A stretch of DNA of 64,000 bases from assembly GCA_016786705.1 (NCBI GenBank), contig JAEUVV010000013.1, forward strand, positions 372,001 through 436,000, written 5' to 3'. Source of the stretch: Taibaiella sp. (lineage in GTDB: Bacteria > Bacteroidota > Bacteroidia > Chitinophagales > Chitinophagaceae). Numbering within the stretch: position 1 is the first letter of the stretch; the number at the start of each line of letters is the position of its first letter. The position numbers and the translations under genes are program-made. A model generated the notes under the pieces. It had not been told where the DNA came from. It searched no databases and saw only the letters and a program-made list of their open reading frames with translations. This document shows, in pieces, positions 42,159-49,528 of the stretch.

Positions 42159-43313
42159 TTGACAATGACAACTGAAAACAACGGACAAAAAACAGCAGAA
42201 ATAAAAGAAGAGGTAAAAATCAAAAAAGCTATAAAAACGACACCTCAAAGGAAGTCAACTGCTACTAAAAAATCTACCAAAGCCAAAAGTCATACAAAGA
42301 AAAAAACTTCTAATACATCATCTTCTTCTAATTTTCCAAGGCATTCAATTGAAAAAGCTTTAAGAATACCCAAGGCAATATTAGACCAAAATGCTGGCAG
42401 AGAATGTAGCGACCAAGAATCTGCAACATATATTGGAGTGACATATAACAATGGACCTTATGCGACTGAAATTAGTTCTGCGATTAAATATGGACTTCTG
42501 GAACGTCCTGCACCTAAAAAAATTAAGCCGACTGAATTAGCCAAGAAAATTTTGCGTCCTCAAACTGCAGATGATGAAATAACTGGTTATCGTGAAGCTG
42601 TTTTGAAAGCCCCGGTTATTAGCGATGTATATAAACACTATCGTGGAGAAAATCTACCTGACAGGAAATTTTTTGAAAATACATTAACGGACACATTTAA
42701 AGTTCCAGAGGAAAAGCATTCTGAATTTATTGATGTCTTTAATGAATCTCTTAGCACAGCTAAATTAATCGAAAAAAATGGAGATAAGACAAGAGTCATT
42801 GACATAGCATCTAACAATAGTGCCACACTGGTTGACTCAGAATCTGAATTAAAAAAACTTGGGAAATCTGTCGCGATTTCTGCAACAGACACTTGCTTTG
42901 TAATGCAGCCATTTGCATCGCCTCTTGGAGATTATTACAACAAAATTTATGACCCTGCAATCAGAAAAGCTGGACTAAATCCTATAAGAGCAGACCAAGA
43001 CATATTTGGGACTGGCAAAATAATAGATCAAATATGGAGTGGAATAAATTCAGCGAAAGTCTTAATAGCCGAGTTGACCAAGAGAAATCCAAATGTTTTC
43101 TATGAGCTTGGTTTGGCACACGCTTTAAAGAAACCAGTTGTCCTTGTTTCTTCAAATCAGGAAGATGTGCCATTTGACCTTCAACACATAAGAGTTATAT
43201 ATTATGATGTAACTGACCCATTTTGGGGCAACAAGTTAATTGACAAGGTTGCCGAAAATATTCTATCCGCAATTAAAAACCCAGAAGAAGCAATATTATT
43301 TAAAAAATTATAG
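42159..43313 (+). CDS. Winged-helix-like protein fused to a nucleoside-deoxyribosyltransferase-like (TIR-like) domain
   Basis: This 384-residue protein has a basic tail (about residues 10-55, KKSTKAKSHTKKK) and a predicted winged-helix region (about 60-215; an SIEKALRIPKAI helix, then YATEISSAIKYGLLER). The C-terminal Rossmann domain at about 243-380 reads CFVMQPFASPLGDYYNKIYD, ADQDIFGTGKIIDQIWSGI, and the catalytic-type Glu317 in NPNVFYELGLAHAL. That domain is common in defence proteins predicted to cleave or sense nucleotides. The fusion suggests DNA-targeted or DNA-sensing nucleotide hydrolysis. It is flanked by elements 2 and 3. Confidence 0.82.
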   Translation: MTMTTENNGQKTAEIKEEVKIKKAIKTTPQRKSTATKKSTKAKSHTKKKTSNTSSSSNFPRHSIEKALRIPKAILDQNAGRECSDQESATYIGVTYNNGPYATEISSAIKYGLLERPAPKKIKPTELAKKILRPQTADDEITGYREAVLKAPVISDVYKHYRGENLPDRKFFENTLTDTFKVPEEKHSEFIDVFNESLSTAKLIEKNGDKTRVIDIASNNSATLVDSESELKKLGKSVAISATDTCFVMQPFASPLGDYYNKIYDPAIRKAGLNPIRADQDIFGTGKIIDQIWSGINSAKVLIAELTKRNPNVFYELGLAHALKKPVVLVSSNQEDVPFDLQHIRVIYYDVTDPFWGNKLIDKVAENILSAIKNPEEAILFKKL

Positions 43314-43440
43314 CCCGAACCCGCTAACATGGTATTTGCAATAGTGCGACTTGACGCTAAATACTCAACTTTTGTAATTCTAATTAACTTTAATTAAAAA
43401 CTTGGCTGACGGTTCGCTATTTCCGCACTATCTGTTACAA
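43314..43440. repeat. Imperfect palindromic cassette element 3
   Basis: ATAGTGCG (43341-43348) pairs exactly with CGCACTAT (43424-43431). CCGCTAACAT at 43321-43330 and TCAACTTTTGT at 43365-43375 are identical to parts of element 1. It separates the winged-helix fusion gene from the TIR-like/SLATT pair. Confidence 0.6.
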
Positions 43441-43487
43441 CCAATTATAAAAAAGGAGTTCCCACGTGAATAAACGAATAACATAAT

Positions 43488-44081
43488 ATGGCACATAGAG
43501 TTTTTATATCACACAAAAGAGAAGACAAAGCATACAAAAATTATATCCAAAATAATTTAGGGGTGGATATGATTGACAAGTCGTTGAATCAACCAATAGA
43601 TTCTGACGATGAAGAATATGTTATGCGAAAAATCCGTGAAGATTACCTTTCAGATTCCACGGTTACTATTTTTTTAATTGGGGCACATAGTGCTGAGACA
43701 CTTGGACAAGACGAACAGGTTTATATCAAACGAGAGTTACAAGCATCGTTATTGGACGGAAAGGCAAATTCTAAAAATGGTATTTTGGGCATTGTTTTAC
43801 CAGATATGTATGACAAAATTTATACTGGGAGCGGCATTTGCAAAACCTGCGGCAACAGCCACAACTATGTAAGCATTAACGACAATTCAGTAATTAAGGA
43901 ATTTTCATACAACTATTATATTCCAAACAACAAATGTGCTTGGTCCGAAGATGACAGATATTGCGTATTAGTTAAATGGGATGATTTCAGCATAGATGCA
44001 AAGAGTGCTGAAAAATATATTGACAAAGCATTTGATAAAAGAACTAGTAAAATATCATCACAAACTAAAGTAAGACCATAG
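43488..44081 (+). CDS. TIR-like (DUF1863/ThsB-type) protein
   Basis: This 197-residue protein opens HRVFISHKREDKAYKNYIQN, the signature of the MTH538/ThsB TIR-like family, and continues VTIFLIGAHSAE with a candidate catalytic Glu83 in YIKRELQASL. A CxxC pair (Cys118 and Cys121) with Cys150 and Cys159 may bind zinc. ThsB-type proteins make a cyclic-ADP-ribose-like signal upon phage infection. Here the partner is not ThsA but a SLATT membrane protein whose GTG overlaps this stop codon (TAGTG). The tight coupling suggests a two-component signal/effector system. Confidence 0.88.
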   Translation: MAHRVFISHKREDKAYKNYIQNNLGVDMIDKSLNQPIDSDDEEYVMRKIREDYLSDSTVTIFLIGAHSAETLGQDEQVYIKRELQASLLDGKANSKNGILGIVLPDMYDKIYTGSGICKTCGNSHNYVSINDNSVIKEFSYNYYIPNNKCAWSEDDRYCVLVKWDDFSIDAKSAEKYIDKAFDKRTSKISSQTKVRP

Positions 44082-44965
44082 TGCAATACTCAGACTTCCC
44101 AAATTACTTTCAGGCTTCCGATAATGCTTCTATCAAAGCACAGAAGTATTATTTAAACATAATGAGGATAGACTTAATTTCAATGATTATTGCTTCAGCT
44201 TTAGCCATTTACAATTACCAATTAACACAGTCAAAATTAGTTGTCTATATTATTTCAGGCCTTTTACTTCTTTTAAGTTTGACTCTAACAATCATTCTAA
44301 AATCAAAAAAATACGAAGATGTTTGGTATCAAGGACGTGCATTAGCTGAATCTTGTAAAACACTAACGTGGCGTTTTGTATGTTGTTCTGAATACTTTGA
44401 AACCTCCCTTAATCTTGTAGAAGCGAAAAGGAGATTTGTGGAACGAATTAAAGAGTTATCAGACGAGTTTAAAGAGTTATCAATTGCAATGAACTCTAGA
44501 ACATTAAACTTGCCAATTATCACGGACAAAATGATTGAAATAAGAGCATACAACTTGGAAAAAAGAAAAGACTATTATATTCAAAACAGAATTGAAGACC
44601 AAAAGAAATGGTATGCAGACAAAGCAGAATACAATTCGGAAAAATATAACCTTTGGTTTTGGTGTGTAATTACTTCACAAGCAATATCTCTTATCAGCAT
44701 AGTTTTTCTCATTGTTAATCCTGGCTTCAACTGGAATTTTGTAGGACTTCTTACGACAATTTCCGCCTCGGCTTTGAGTTGGCTTCAACTAAAACAACAT
44801 CAAGAATTAAAACAAGCTTACACGACAGCTACACAAGAATTAAATTTTATTGCAACATTGACAGACCAATTAACGACAGACAACAGCTTTTCAAAGTTTG
44901 TTCTAGACTCTGAAAATGCTGTTTCAAGAGAACATACATTATGGTTGGCACAAAGAAGAAAATAA
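44081..44965 (+). CDS. SLATT-domain (DUF4231-like) membrane effector
   Basis: This 294-residue protein starts with GTG in the overlap TAGTG. It contains two 2-helix membrane hairpins at about residues 31-72 (LISMIIASALAIYNY, VVYIISGLLLLLSLTLTIIL) and 190-238 (LWFWCVITSQAISLISIVFL, VGLLTTISASALSWLQL). Soluble helices with SLATT-like features link and follow them (RALAESCKTLTWRF, LKQAYTTATQELNFIATL). SLATT domains are predicted pore-forming effectors of nucleotide-activated conflict systems. Coupling with the TIR-like gene suggests that a TIR-made nucleotide opens this protein in the inner membrane. Confidence 0.88.
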   Translation: MQYSDFPNYFQASDNASIKAQKYYLNIMRIDLISMIIASALAIYNYQLTQSKLVVYIISGLLLLLSLTLTIILKSKKYEDVWYQGRALAESCKTLTWRFVCCSEYFETSLNLVEAKRRFVERIKELSDEFKELSIAMNSRTLNLPIITDKMIEIRAYNLEKRKDYYIQNRIEDQKKWYADKAEYNSEKYNLWFWCVITSQAISLISIVFLIVNPGFNWNFVGLLTTISASALSWLQLKQHQELKQAYTTATQELNFIATLTDQLTTDNSFSKFVLDSENAVSREHTLWLAQRRK

Positions 44966-45080
44966 CAGACACTAATACTGGTTTTGCATCAGATGGCTGA
45001 CCTGCTTTGTTTCAAGTCTATTACTAAAAAACACCTAAATACAAAGCCGCAAGCCATTAGCGGCCAGCTTAAAGAATGAC
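44961..45080. repeat. Imperfect palindromic cassette element 4
   Basis: ATGGCTGACCTGCTTTGT (44993-45010) pairs imperfectly with ACAAAGCCGCAAGCCAT (45041-45057) around a loop of about 30 nt. It begins at the SLATT stop codon with AATAACAG, like element 2, which begins AATAACAGG at the preceding TIR stop. Confidence 0.6.
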
Positions 45081-45254
45081 ATTTCAAAATCTCAACCGAC
45101 AACAAAATTGAAAAACAAAGGTTTACTAATAGCAACAATCATTTTAGTGTCAGTTTAAGTTTGCTTTTCTCCCAATCCCTCCCAAACGCCAGCTCCCGAA
45201 CCGTGACCTACCATATTTTCGCAGTACGTCAACAAATACCTAAAAATAATTATT

Positions 45255-46181
45255 ATGACAAAGAAAATATTTTTAATCGCAGTTCTAACATTGTTCTTTA
45301 TCAATAAGAACTTTGGGCAGACATATTTTAAAATCGAAGAAAACAAATTGAAAAATTGTTGTCTTCCAATACCAACACAACTACAACCCGTTGAAAGCGA
45401 CAAAGCCAATGCCATTTTTAAATACCTGCTTGATTCTGTAAAATTTGAATACAGATATGGATATGGGGCTTGTGAAGACAGAGCTCATTTTATTTCAAAA
45501 TCACTTGACAAAAAGGGCATAAATAATAATAAAATATGGTGCTTTGCTCCTATACGCTATACTCTTATTTCCAAAAAGGAACTATCTGTTAAAGATCCAT
45601 TGACTATTAGCGACAAAATAATTTGGACATATCACGTTGCTCCGATAATTATTGTGAAGAATAAATCAAAGACGGATACTGTAGTAATTGACCCGTCTTT
45701 AGAAAGCAATTCCCCCATCTTATATAGCCAATGGTTGAAAATGCTGAATTGTCCGGAAGCAATATTTACATTTACCGAAAGCAATATGTACCTATTTAAT
45801 TCGCTAGATGGATTTACCGCCTGGAGAAATAACAATTTCAGTGACAATGAAAATTTCACGATACCTAAATGGTTCCCAAATATTATTTCAGGTGACTTTA
45901 TTCCATATGATGACAACTCCCAATCCATACCTAAAGGAATGGCTATAAATGAAATTGCTGTATCAATTTATAACCAAGAGAAAGGCAATTTAAGTAAAGA
46001 CGAATTGAGGACCATACTTGGTAATATCAATAACATAACCGCATTTTTAGACGACACTGAAGTGAATGCTGTAATTAATGAAGCTTTTAAAATAAAGTAT
46101 AAAGAGTATATAAACAGGTATAAGGAAAAATACAAACTACGTGTGGCATATTGGACAAATGAATATAACAAGATTAAATAA
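45255..46181 (+). CDS. Secreted protein-glutaminase-like (deamidase) protein
   Basis: This 308-residue protein has a signal peptide (about residues 1-21, ending KNFGQ). The catalytic pattern of protein glutaminases is clear: Cys73 in ACEDRAHFISKSLDKKGI, His127 in TYHVAPIIIV and Asp146 in VVIDPSL. Such enzymes deamidate protein-bound Gln and share the transglutaminase/papain-like fold. It lies alone between element 4 and the DUF262 gene. A secreted toxin or processing role is possible. No immunity gene is evident. It is the only island protein with a Sec signal and no lipobox. Confidence 0.82.
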   Translation: MTKKIFLIAVLTLFFINKNFGQTYFKIEENKLKNCCLPIPTQLQPVESDKANAIFKYLLDSVKFEYRYGYGACEDRAHFISKSLDKKGINNNKIWCFAPIRYTLISKKELSVKDPLTISDKIIWTYHVAPIIIVKNKSKTDTVVIDPSLESNSPILYSQWLKMLNCPEAIFTFTESNMYLFNSLDGFTAWRNNNFSDNENFTIPKWFPNIISGDFIPYDDNSQSIPKGMAINEIAVSIYNQEKGNLSKDELRTILGNINNITAFLDDTEVNAVINEAFKIKYKEYINRYKEKYKLRVAYWTNEYNKIK

Positions 46182-46264
46182 AACGGCAGGTAATTAGGTA
46201 TTGACAAAACATTAGCTGAAAGGCTATGACGAAAAACAACATAAAAAAATTTGAACATTGAAGT

Positions 46265-48181
46265 ATGTCAGCAATAAATTTAACAGACCTATTTAACACA
46301 AGAATATTTCGCATACCCGACTTCCAAAGAGGCTATGCTTGGGAGGACAAACAACTAAATGAACTTTGGGACGATTTAGACGAAATCCCTACCGTAAATG
46401 ATGAATTAAAAAAACACTATACAGGAACAATTTACCTTGAAGAAACAAATCCTACGGAAACTGAAAAATGGCTTTCAGGCGTTAAATTTTACAATGTAGT
46501 TGACGGGCAACAAAGACTGACATCTATAAGTATTCTACTTTTTGAATTAATCAGAGCAACTGAAATTGGTTATGCTGAAAAGAAAAAAGAAAAACTAATT
46601 GAAACTTTTATTTATGAATCAAATATGTCGGGAGAAAGCAAAGTTTATAAGTTTAGCTACGCTTCTACTGACAAAAACTTCAACTTTTTACTGCATTCAA
46701 TTTTTGAGGACAATAAAGTAGTTCTTAATCAAGGACACTTAAACCATTACACTAAAAATTTAGCATTTGCGAAAAAATTTTTTCAGGACAAAATTGCTAC
46801 ACTTGACGATTCTGAAAAAAACATCTTATTCAAAAAGATTACAACCTCATTACAGTTTGACATTAGAACAATAGAAAAAGATTTAGATGTTCAAGCTGTG
46901 TTTGAAACTATGAACAATAGAGGCAAATCGCTTTCAACACTTGAAAAACTCAAAAACAGACTTATTTATTTAACAGAGAAACTAACAAATCCAGATGAAG
47001 ACAAACAGACATTACGAAAAAAGATCAATGATGCATGGGGAAAAATCTACACTTGTTTAGCGCAAAATCCAGAATACATTCTTGACGAGGATGTATTCTT
47101 ATCGGCCCATTTGTCCTTATTTAGAAAACCTGTTGAATCAACATTTTCAGAGAAAGCCGCAGAAGAAAAAGTTTTTCAGATGTTTTGCAACAAACCGGAG
47201 AAATACGATTTAGATGAAAGCGGCAAAAAAGAAGAACCAATTTCTTACAAAAAAATAGACGACTACATTTTAAAACTTTCAGAGTTAGCACCAATTTGGT
47301 ATCAAATTCATAATTCTAATTCCAAATTGCTAAAACGCATTTTAACGCTTGAAAGCCGTAAAGACATAAAAATATTCATTGCCTCAATTTTGAAGCAAAC
47401 GAATAACACTTCAATTCACACAAATACTTTCGAGAATTTAGAAAAGATTCTTTTCCGAAATCGTGTTCCGGGAATAGGTGTTATGGACGAGAGAACAACG
47501 GCAAATTGGGCAAGAGACATTTACAATGCCGAAGACACTATTGATGGAATCAATCAAAAGCAAACGAATTTGTTAGGAACAGCTGTTGCTGTTCCTAACA
47601 TCATTCAATCATTCAAATCCTTATTTACTTATGAAAGAGGGAGTAAAGGTTTTCACCGCTGGGGTGCATTAAAATATTTCTTGTTCGAATACGAAGACCA
47701 CTTGAAACATAAAGCACAAGAAACCAACGACAAGGTAACCATTGATGACTATTTAGAAACAACAATAGAACACGTAATCCCCCAACAATTTTGGGACAAT
47801 TGGCAAGATAACATAAATGGTTATACAGAGGGCTTGGAAGAAGTCGACATTGAACAAGCGAGAAAAGTTCTGATAAATTCGCTTGGCAACTTGACAATTC
47901 TTAAAAACGGTAAAAATTCCTCTTTGGGTAATAAATGTTGGTTAGACAAGAAAGAACGATTTAGAACAGGTTCTTACAACGAAATAGACATAAGCCAACA
48001 CGACTCCTGGTCAAAAGACAAAATAGCTCAAAGAGGAAAAGAAATGTTGAAATTTCTTGAATCAAAAATCAACGGGCTGACTTTCTCGGACAAAGACATT
48101 GAAAAAATATTATTTTATGACAACTACATTATCGATAAAATATATGACAGAATCCCCGCAGCTAACAGCGGCTTAGCGTAA
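46265..48181 (+). CDS. DUF262/DUF1524 (GmrSD-like) restriction protein
   Basis: This 638-residue single-chain protein joins an N-terminal DUF262 domain (FRIPDFQRGYAWE at 15-27, DGQQR at 80-84, ETMNNRGKSLSTLEKLKNRL near 215-235) with a C-terminal DUF1524 HNH-like nuclease (IEHVIPQ near 500, then NSLGNLTIL and NSSLGN). GmrSD-type proteins are NTP-dependent type IV restriction enzymes that cut modified phage DNA. Its last residues (about AANSGLA) are encoded by the left arm of element 6, so its original C-terminus may have been altered. Confidence 0.92.
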   Translation: MSAINLTDLFNTRIFRIPDFQRGYAWEDKQLNELWDDLDEIPTVNDELKKHYTGTIYLEETNPTETEKWLSGVKFYNVVDGQQRLTSISILLFELIRATEIGYAEKKKEKLIETFIYESNMSGESKVYKFSYASTDKNFNFLLHSIFEDNKVVLNQGHLNHYTKNLAFAKKFFQDKIATLDDSEKNILFKKITTSLQFDIRTIEKDLDVQAVFETMNNRGKSLSTLEKLKNRLIYLTEKLTNPDEDKQTLRKKINDAWGKIYTCLAQNPEYILDEDVFLSAHLSLFRKPVESTFSEKAAEEKVFQMFCNKPEKYDLDESGKKEEPISYKKIDDYILKLSELAPIWYQIHNSNSKLLKRILTLESRKDIKIFIASILKQTNNTSIHTNTFENLEKILFRNRVPGIGVMDERTTANWARDIYNAEDTIDGINQKQTNLLGTAVAVPNIIQSFKSLFTYERGSKGFHRWGALKYFLFEYEDHLKHKAQETNDKVTIDDYLETTIEHVIPQQFWDNWQDNINGYTEGLEEVDIEQARKVLINSLGNLTILKNGKNSSLGNKCWLDKKERFRTGSYNEIDISQHDSWSKDKIAQRGKEMLKFLESKINGLTFSDKDIEKILFYDNYIIDKIYDRIPAANSGLA

Positions 48182-48280
48182 TGGCGGGTGCAATGTTTCA
48201 TATGACCGTTTTATGGAAAGTTCAAGTTCAGTAATTCGATTGAACTTTAGTACTATCCAACCGTCACCAAGCCCCTAAAC
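48161..48280. repeat. Imperfect palindromic cassette element 6
   Basis: GCTAACAGCGGCTTAGCG opens the element inside the end of the DUF262 gene. GGCTTAGCGTAATGGCGGGT (48170-48189) pairs imperfectly with CAACCGTCACCAAGCC (48258-48273). The middle holds GTTCAAGTTCAG and TTGAACTTTAGTACT. Element 5 would be the short, degraded stretch at 46182-46264. Confidence 0.6.
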
Positions 48281-48308
48281 CTTTGTACATCATATTATAT
48301 CACCCGAA

Positions 48309-49373
48309 ATGAATAAAAGAATAAAATTGATTCCCTTAATCCTCATATGGACCCTGAACTTTTCCTGTGCTCAACAGGAATCAGCTGACCATGAGCCGGG
48401 CAAGACCGAACGGGTAGCCACTTCAGAAGCCGACACCTTAAAATTCACTTCAGCAATTAGTGCGATCTTCCAGGACAGCAAAGGCAACTATTGGTTGGGC
48501 AGCAAAGAAGGAGTTGCGGTTTACAATGGGAACTCCTTCACTTACTTTACAACCAATGAAGGCTTACCAGACAATCAAATCCTTTCCATACAGGAAGACC
48601 AAAACGGGATTATTTGGCTGGCAGCTCAAAATGGCATAAGCAGCTATAATGGAAAATCCCTACAAGACGAAACCAGAGCAATAACGGAAAGTTCCCGGGC
48701 TGACTGGGAGCAATCGGATAATGACCTTTGGTTTGCTGCCGGCATTAAAGAAGGTGTATATAGATATGATGGCAACACATTAAATTACTTAGCTTTTCCC
48801 AAACCGAAAGTGATTAACCCCAATAATTTATATGCAGTAACCAGTATTGCAAAAGGACTCAACAATATGGTTTGGCTGGGCACTTACGCGGGTGTTTTTG
48901 GTTATAATGGCAAAGAATTTAAAATAATTAACGATGAAACCATTGGACTTGATGTTGAAGTGGCACCGCTTCATATCAGAAGTCTTTTTGAAGACGCAAA
49001 AGGCAGGCTTTGGATCGGTAATAATGGAATAGGCGTATTATTAAAAGAAGGTGATTCGATAATTAATTTTTCAGAAAAGAACAACTTAATTCACCCTGCG
49101 AGTAAGAGAAAAGGAGGCCCATCAATGCCGGGTACACTCGAGCACGTTTTCGCAATCGCAGAAGATGAGGAAGGCAATATCTGGTTTGGAGACAGGGATG
49201 CGGGAATCTGGAAATACGATGGCGTAAAGCTGACTAATTACACAAAGAAAGACGGCCTTACAAATGATTTTGCACTATCGATCTTCAAAGATAACAATGG
49301 GCTATTATGGTTCGGGATGGCAGACGGAAGCATATACCAGTTCAATGGAAAGGCTTTTGAAAAAAAATTTTAA
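48309..49373 (+). CDS. Lipoprotein with two-component-regulator-type propeller repeats
   Basis: This 354-residue protein has a lipoprotein signal (lipobox LNFSC, Cys20). Reg_prop blades follow, each with IFQDSKGNYWLGSKEGVAVY, IQEDQNGIIWLAAQNGIS, FEDAKGRLWIGNNGIGV, AEDEEGNIWFGDRDAGIWKY or FKDNNGLLWFGMADGSIYQF. These blades normally form the periplasmic sensor of hybrid two-component systems. Here no kinase or DNA-binding part follows, so it is a free-standing propeller anchored to a membrane. It may bind a ligand or another protein. It lies between elements 6 and 7. Confidence 0.88.
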   Translation: MNKRIKLIPLILIWTLNFSCAQQESADHEPGKTERVATSEADTLKFTSAISAIFQDSKGNYWLGSKEGVAVYNGNSFTYFTTNEGLPDNQILSIQEDQNGIIWLAAQNGISSYNGKSLQDETRAITESSRADWEQSDNDLWFAAGIKEGVYRYDGNTLNYLAFPKPKVINPNNLYAVTSIAKGLNNMVWLGTYAGVFGYNGKEFKIINDETIGLDVEVAPLHIRSLFEDAKGRLWIGNNGIGVLLKEGDSIINFSEKNNLIHPASKRKGGPSMPGTLEHVFAIAEDEEGNIWFGDRDAGIWKYDGVKLTNYTKKDGLTNDFALSIFKDNNGLLWFGMADGSIYQFNGKAFEKKF

Positions 49374-49390
49374 GCAATAAGAACTCAGAA

Positions 49391-49500
49391 CAGCCGTTTG
49401 GCAGGATGACGGGGTAAATCCGGTTTTCAATTTAACTTTAGTGCTGGTTGACCGGTTTGTGCTTCCAAATACGCCACTATCCTAAACGCCAAACTTTAGA
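49391..49500. repeat. Imperfect palindromic cassette element 7
   Basis: GTTTGGCAGGATGACGGGGT (49396-49415) pairs with the arm at 49470-49494 (CGCCACTATCCT ... GCCAAAC) with a 4-nt bulge. The central box at 49441-49463 (GGTTGAC core, GTGCT end) matches element 2 at 19 of 23 positions. It is the last well-formed element of the array. Confidence 0.65.
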
Positions 49501-49528
49501 GGAATAAAAACGAACCACAGGAAACAGA

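Noticed and set aside
40059..44965. Classical Thoeris system
   Set aside because: The TIR-like protein resembles ThsB, but no ThsA (SIR2 or Macro with SLOG) is encoded in the window. The coupled partner is a SLATT protein.
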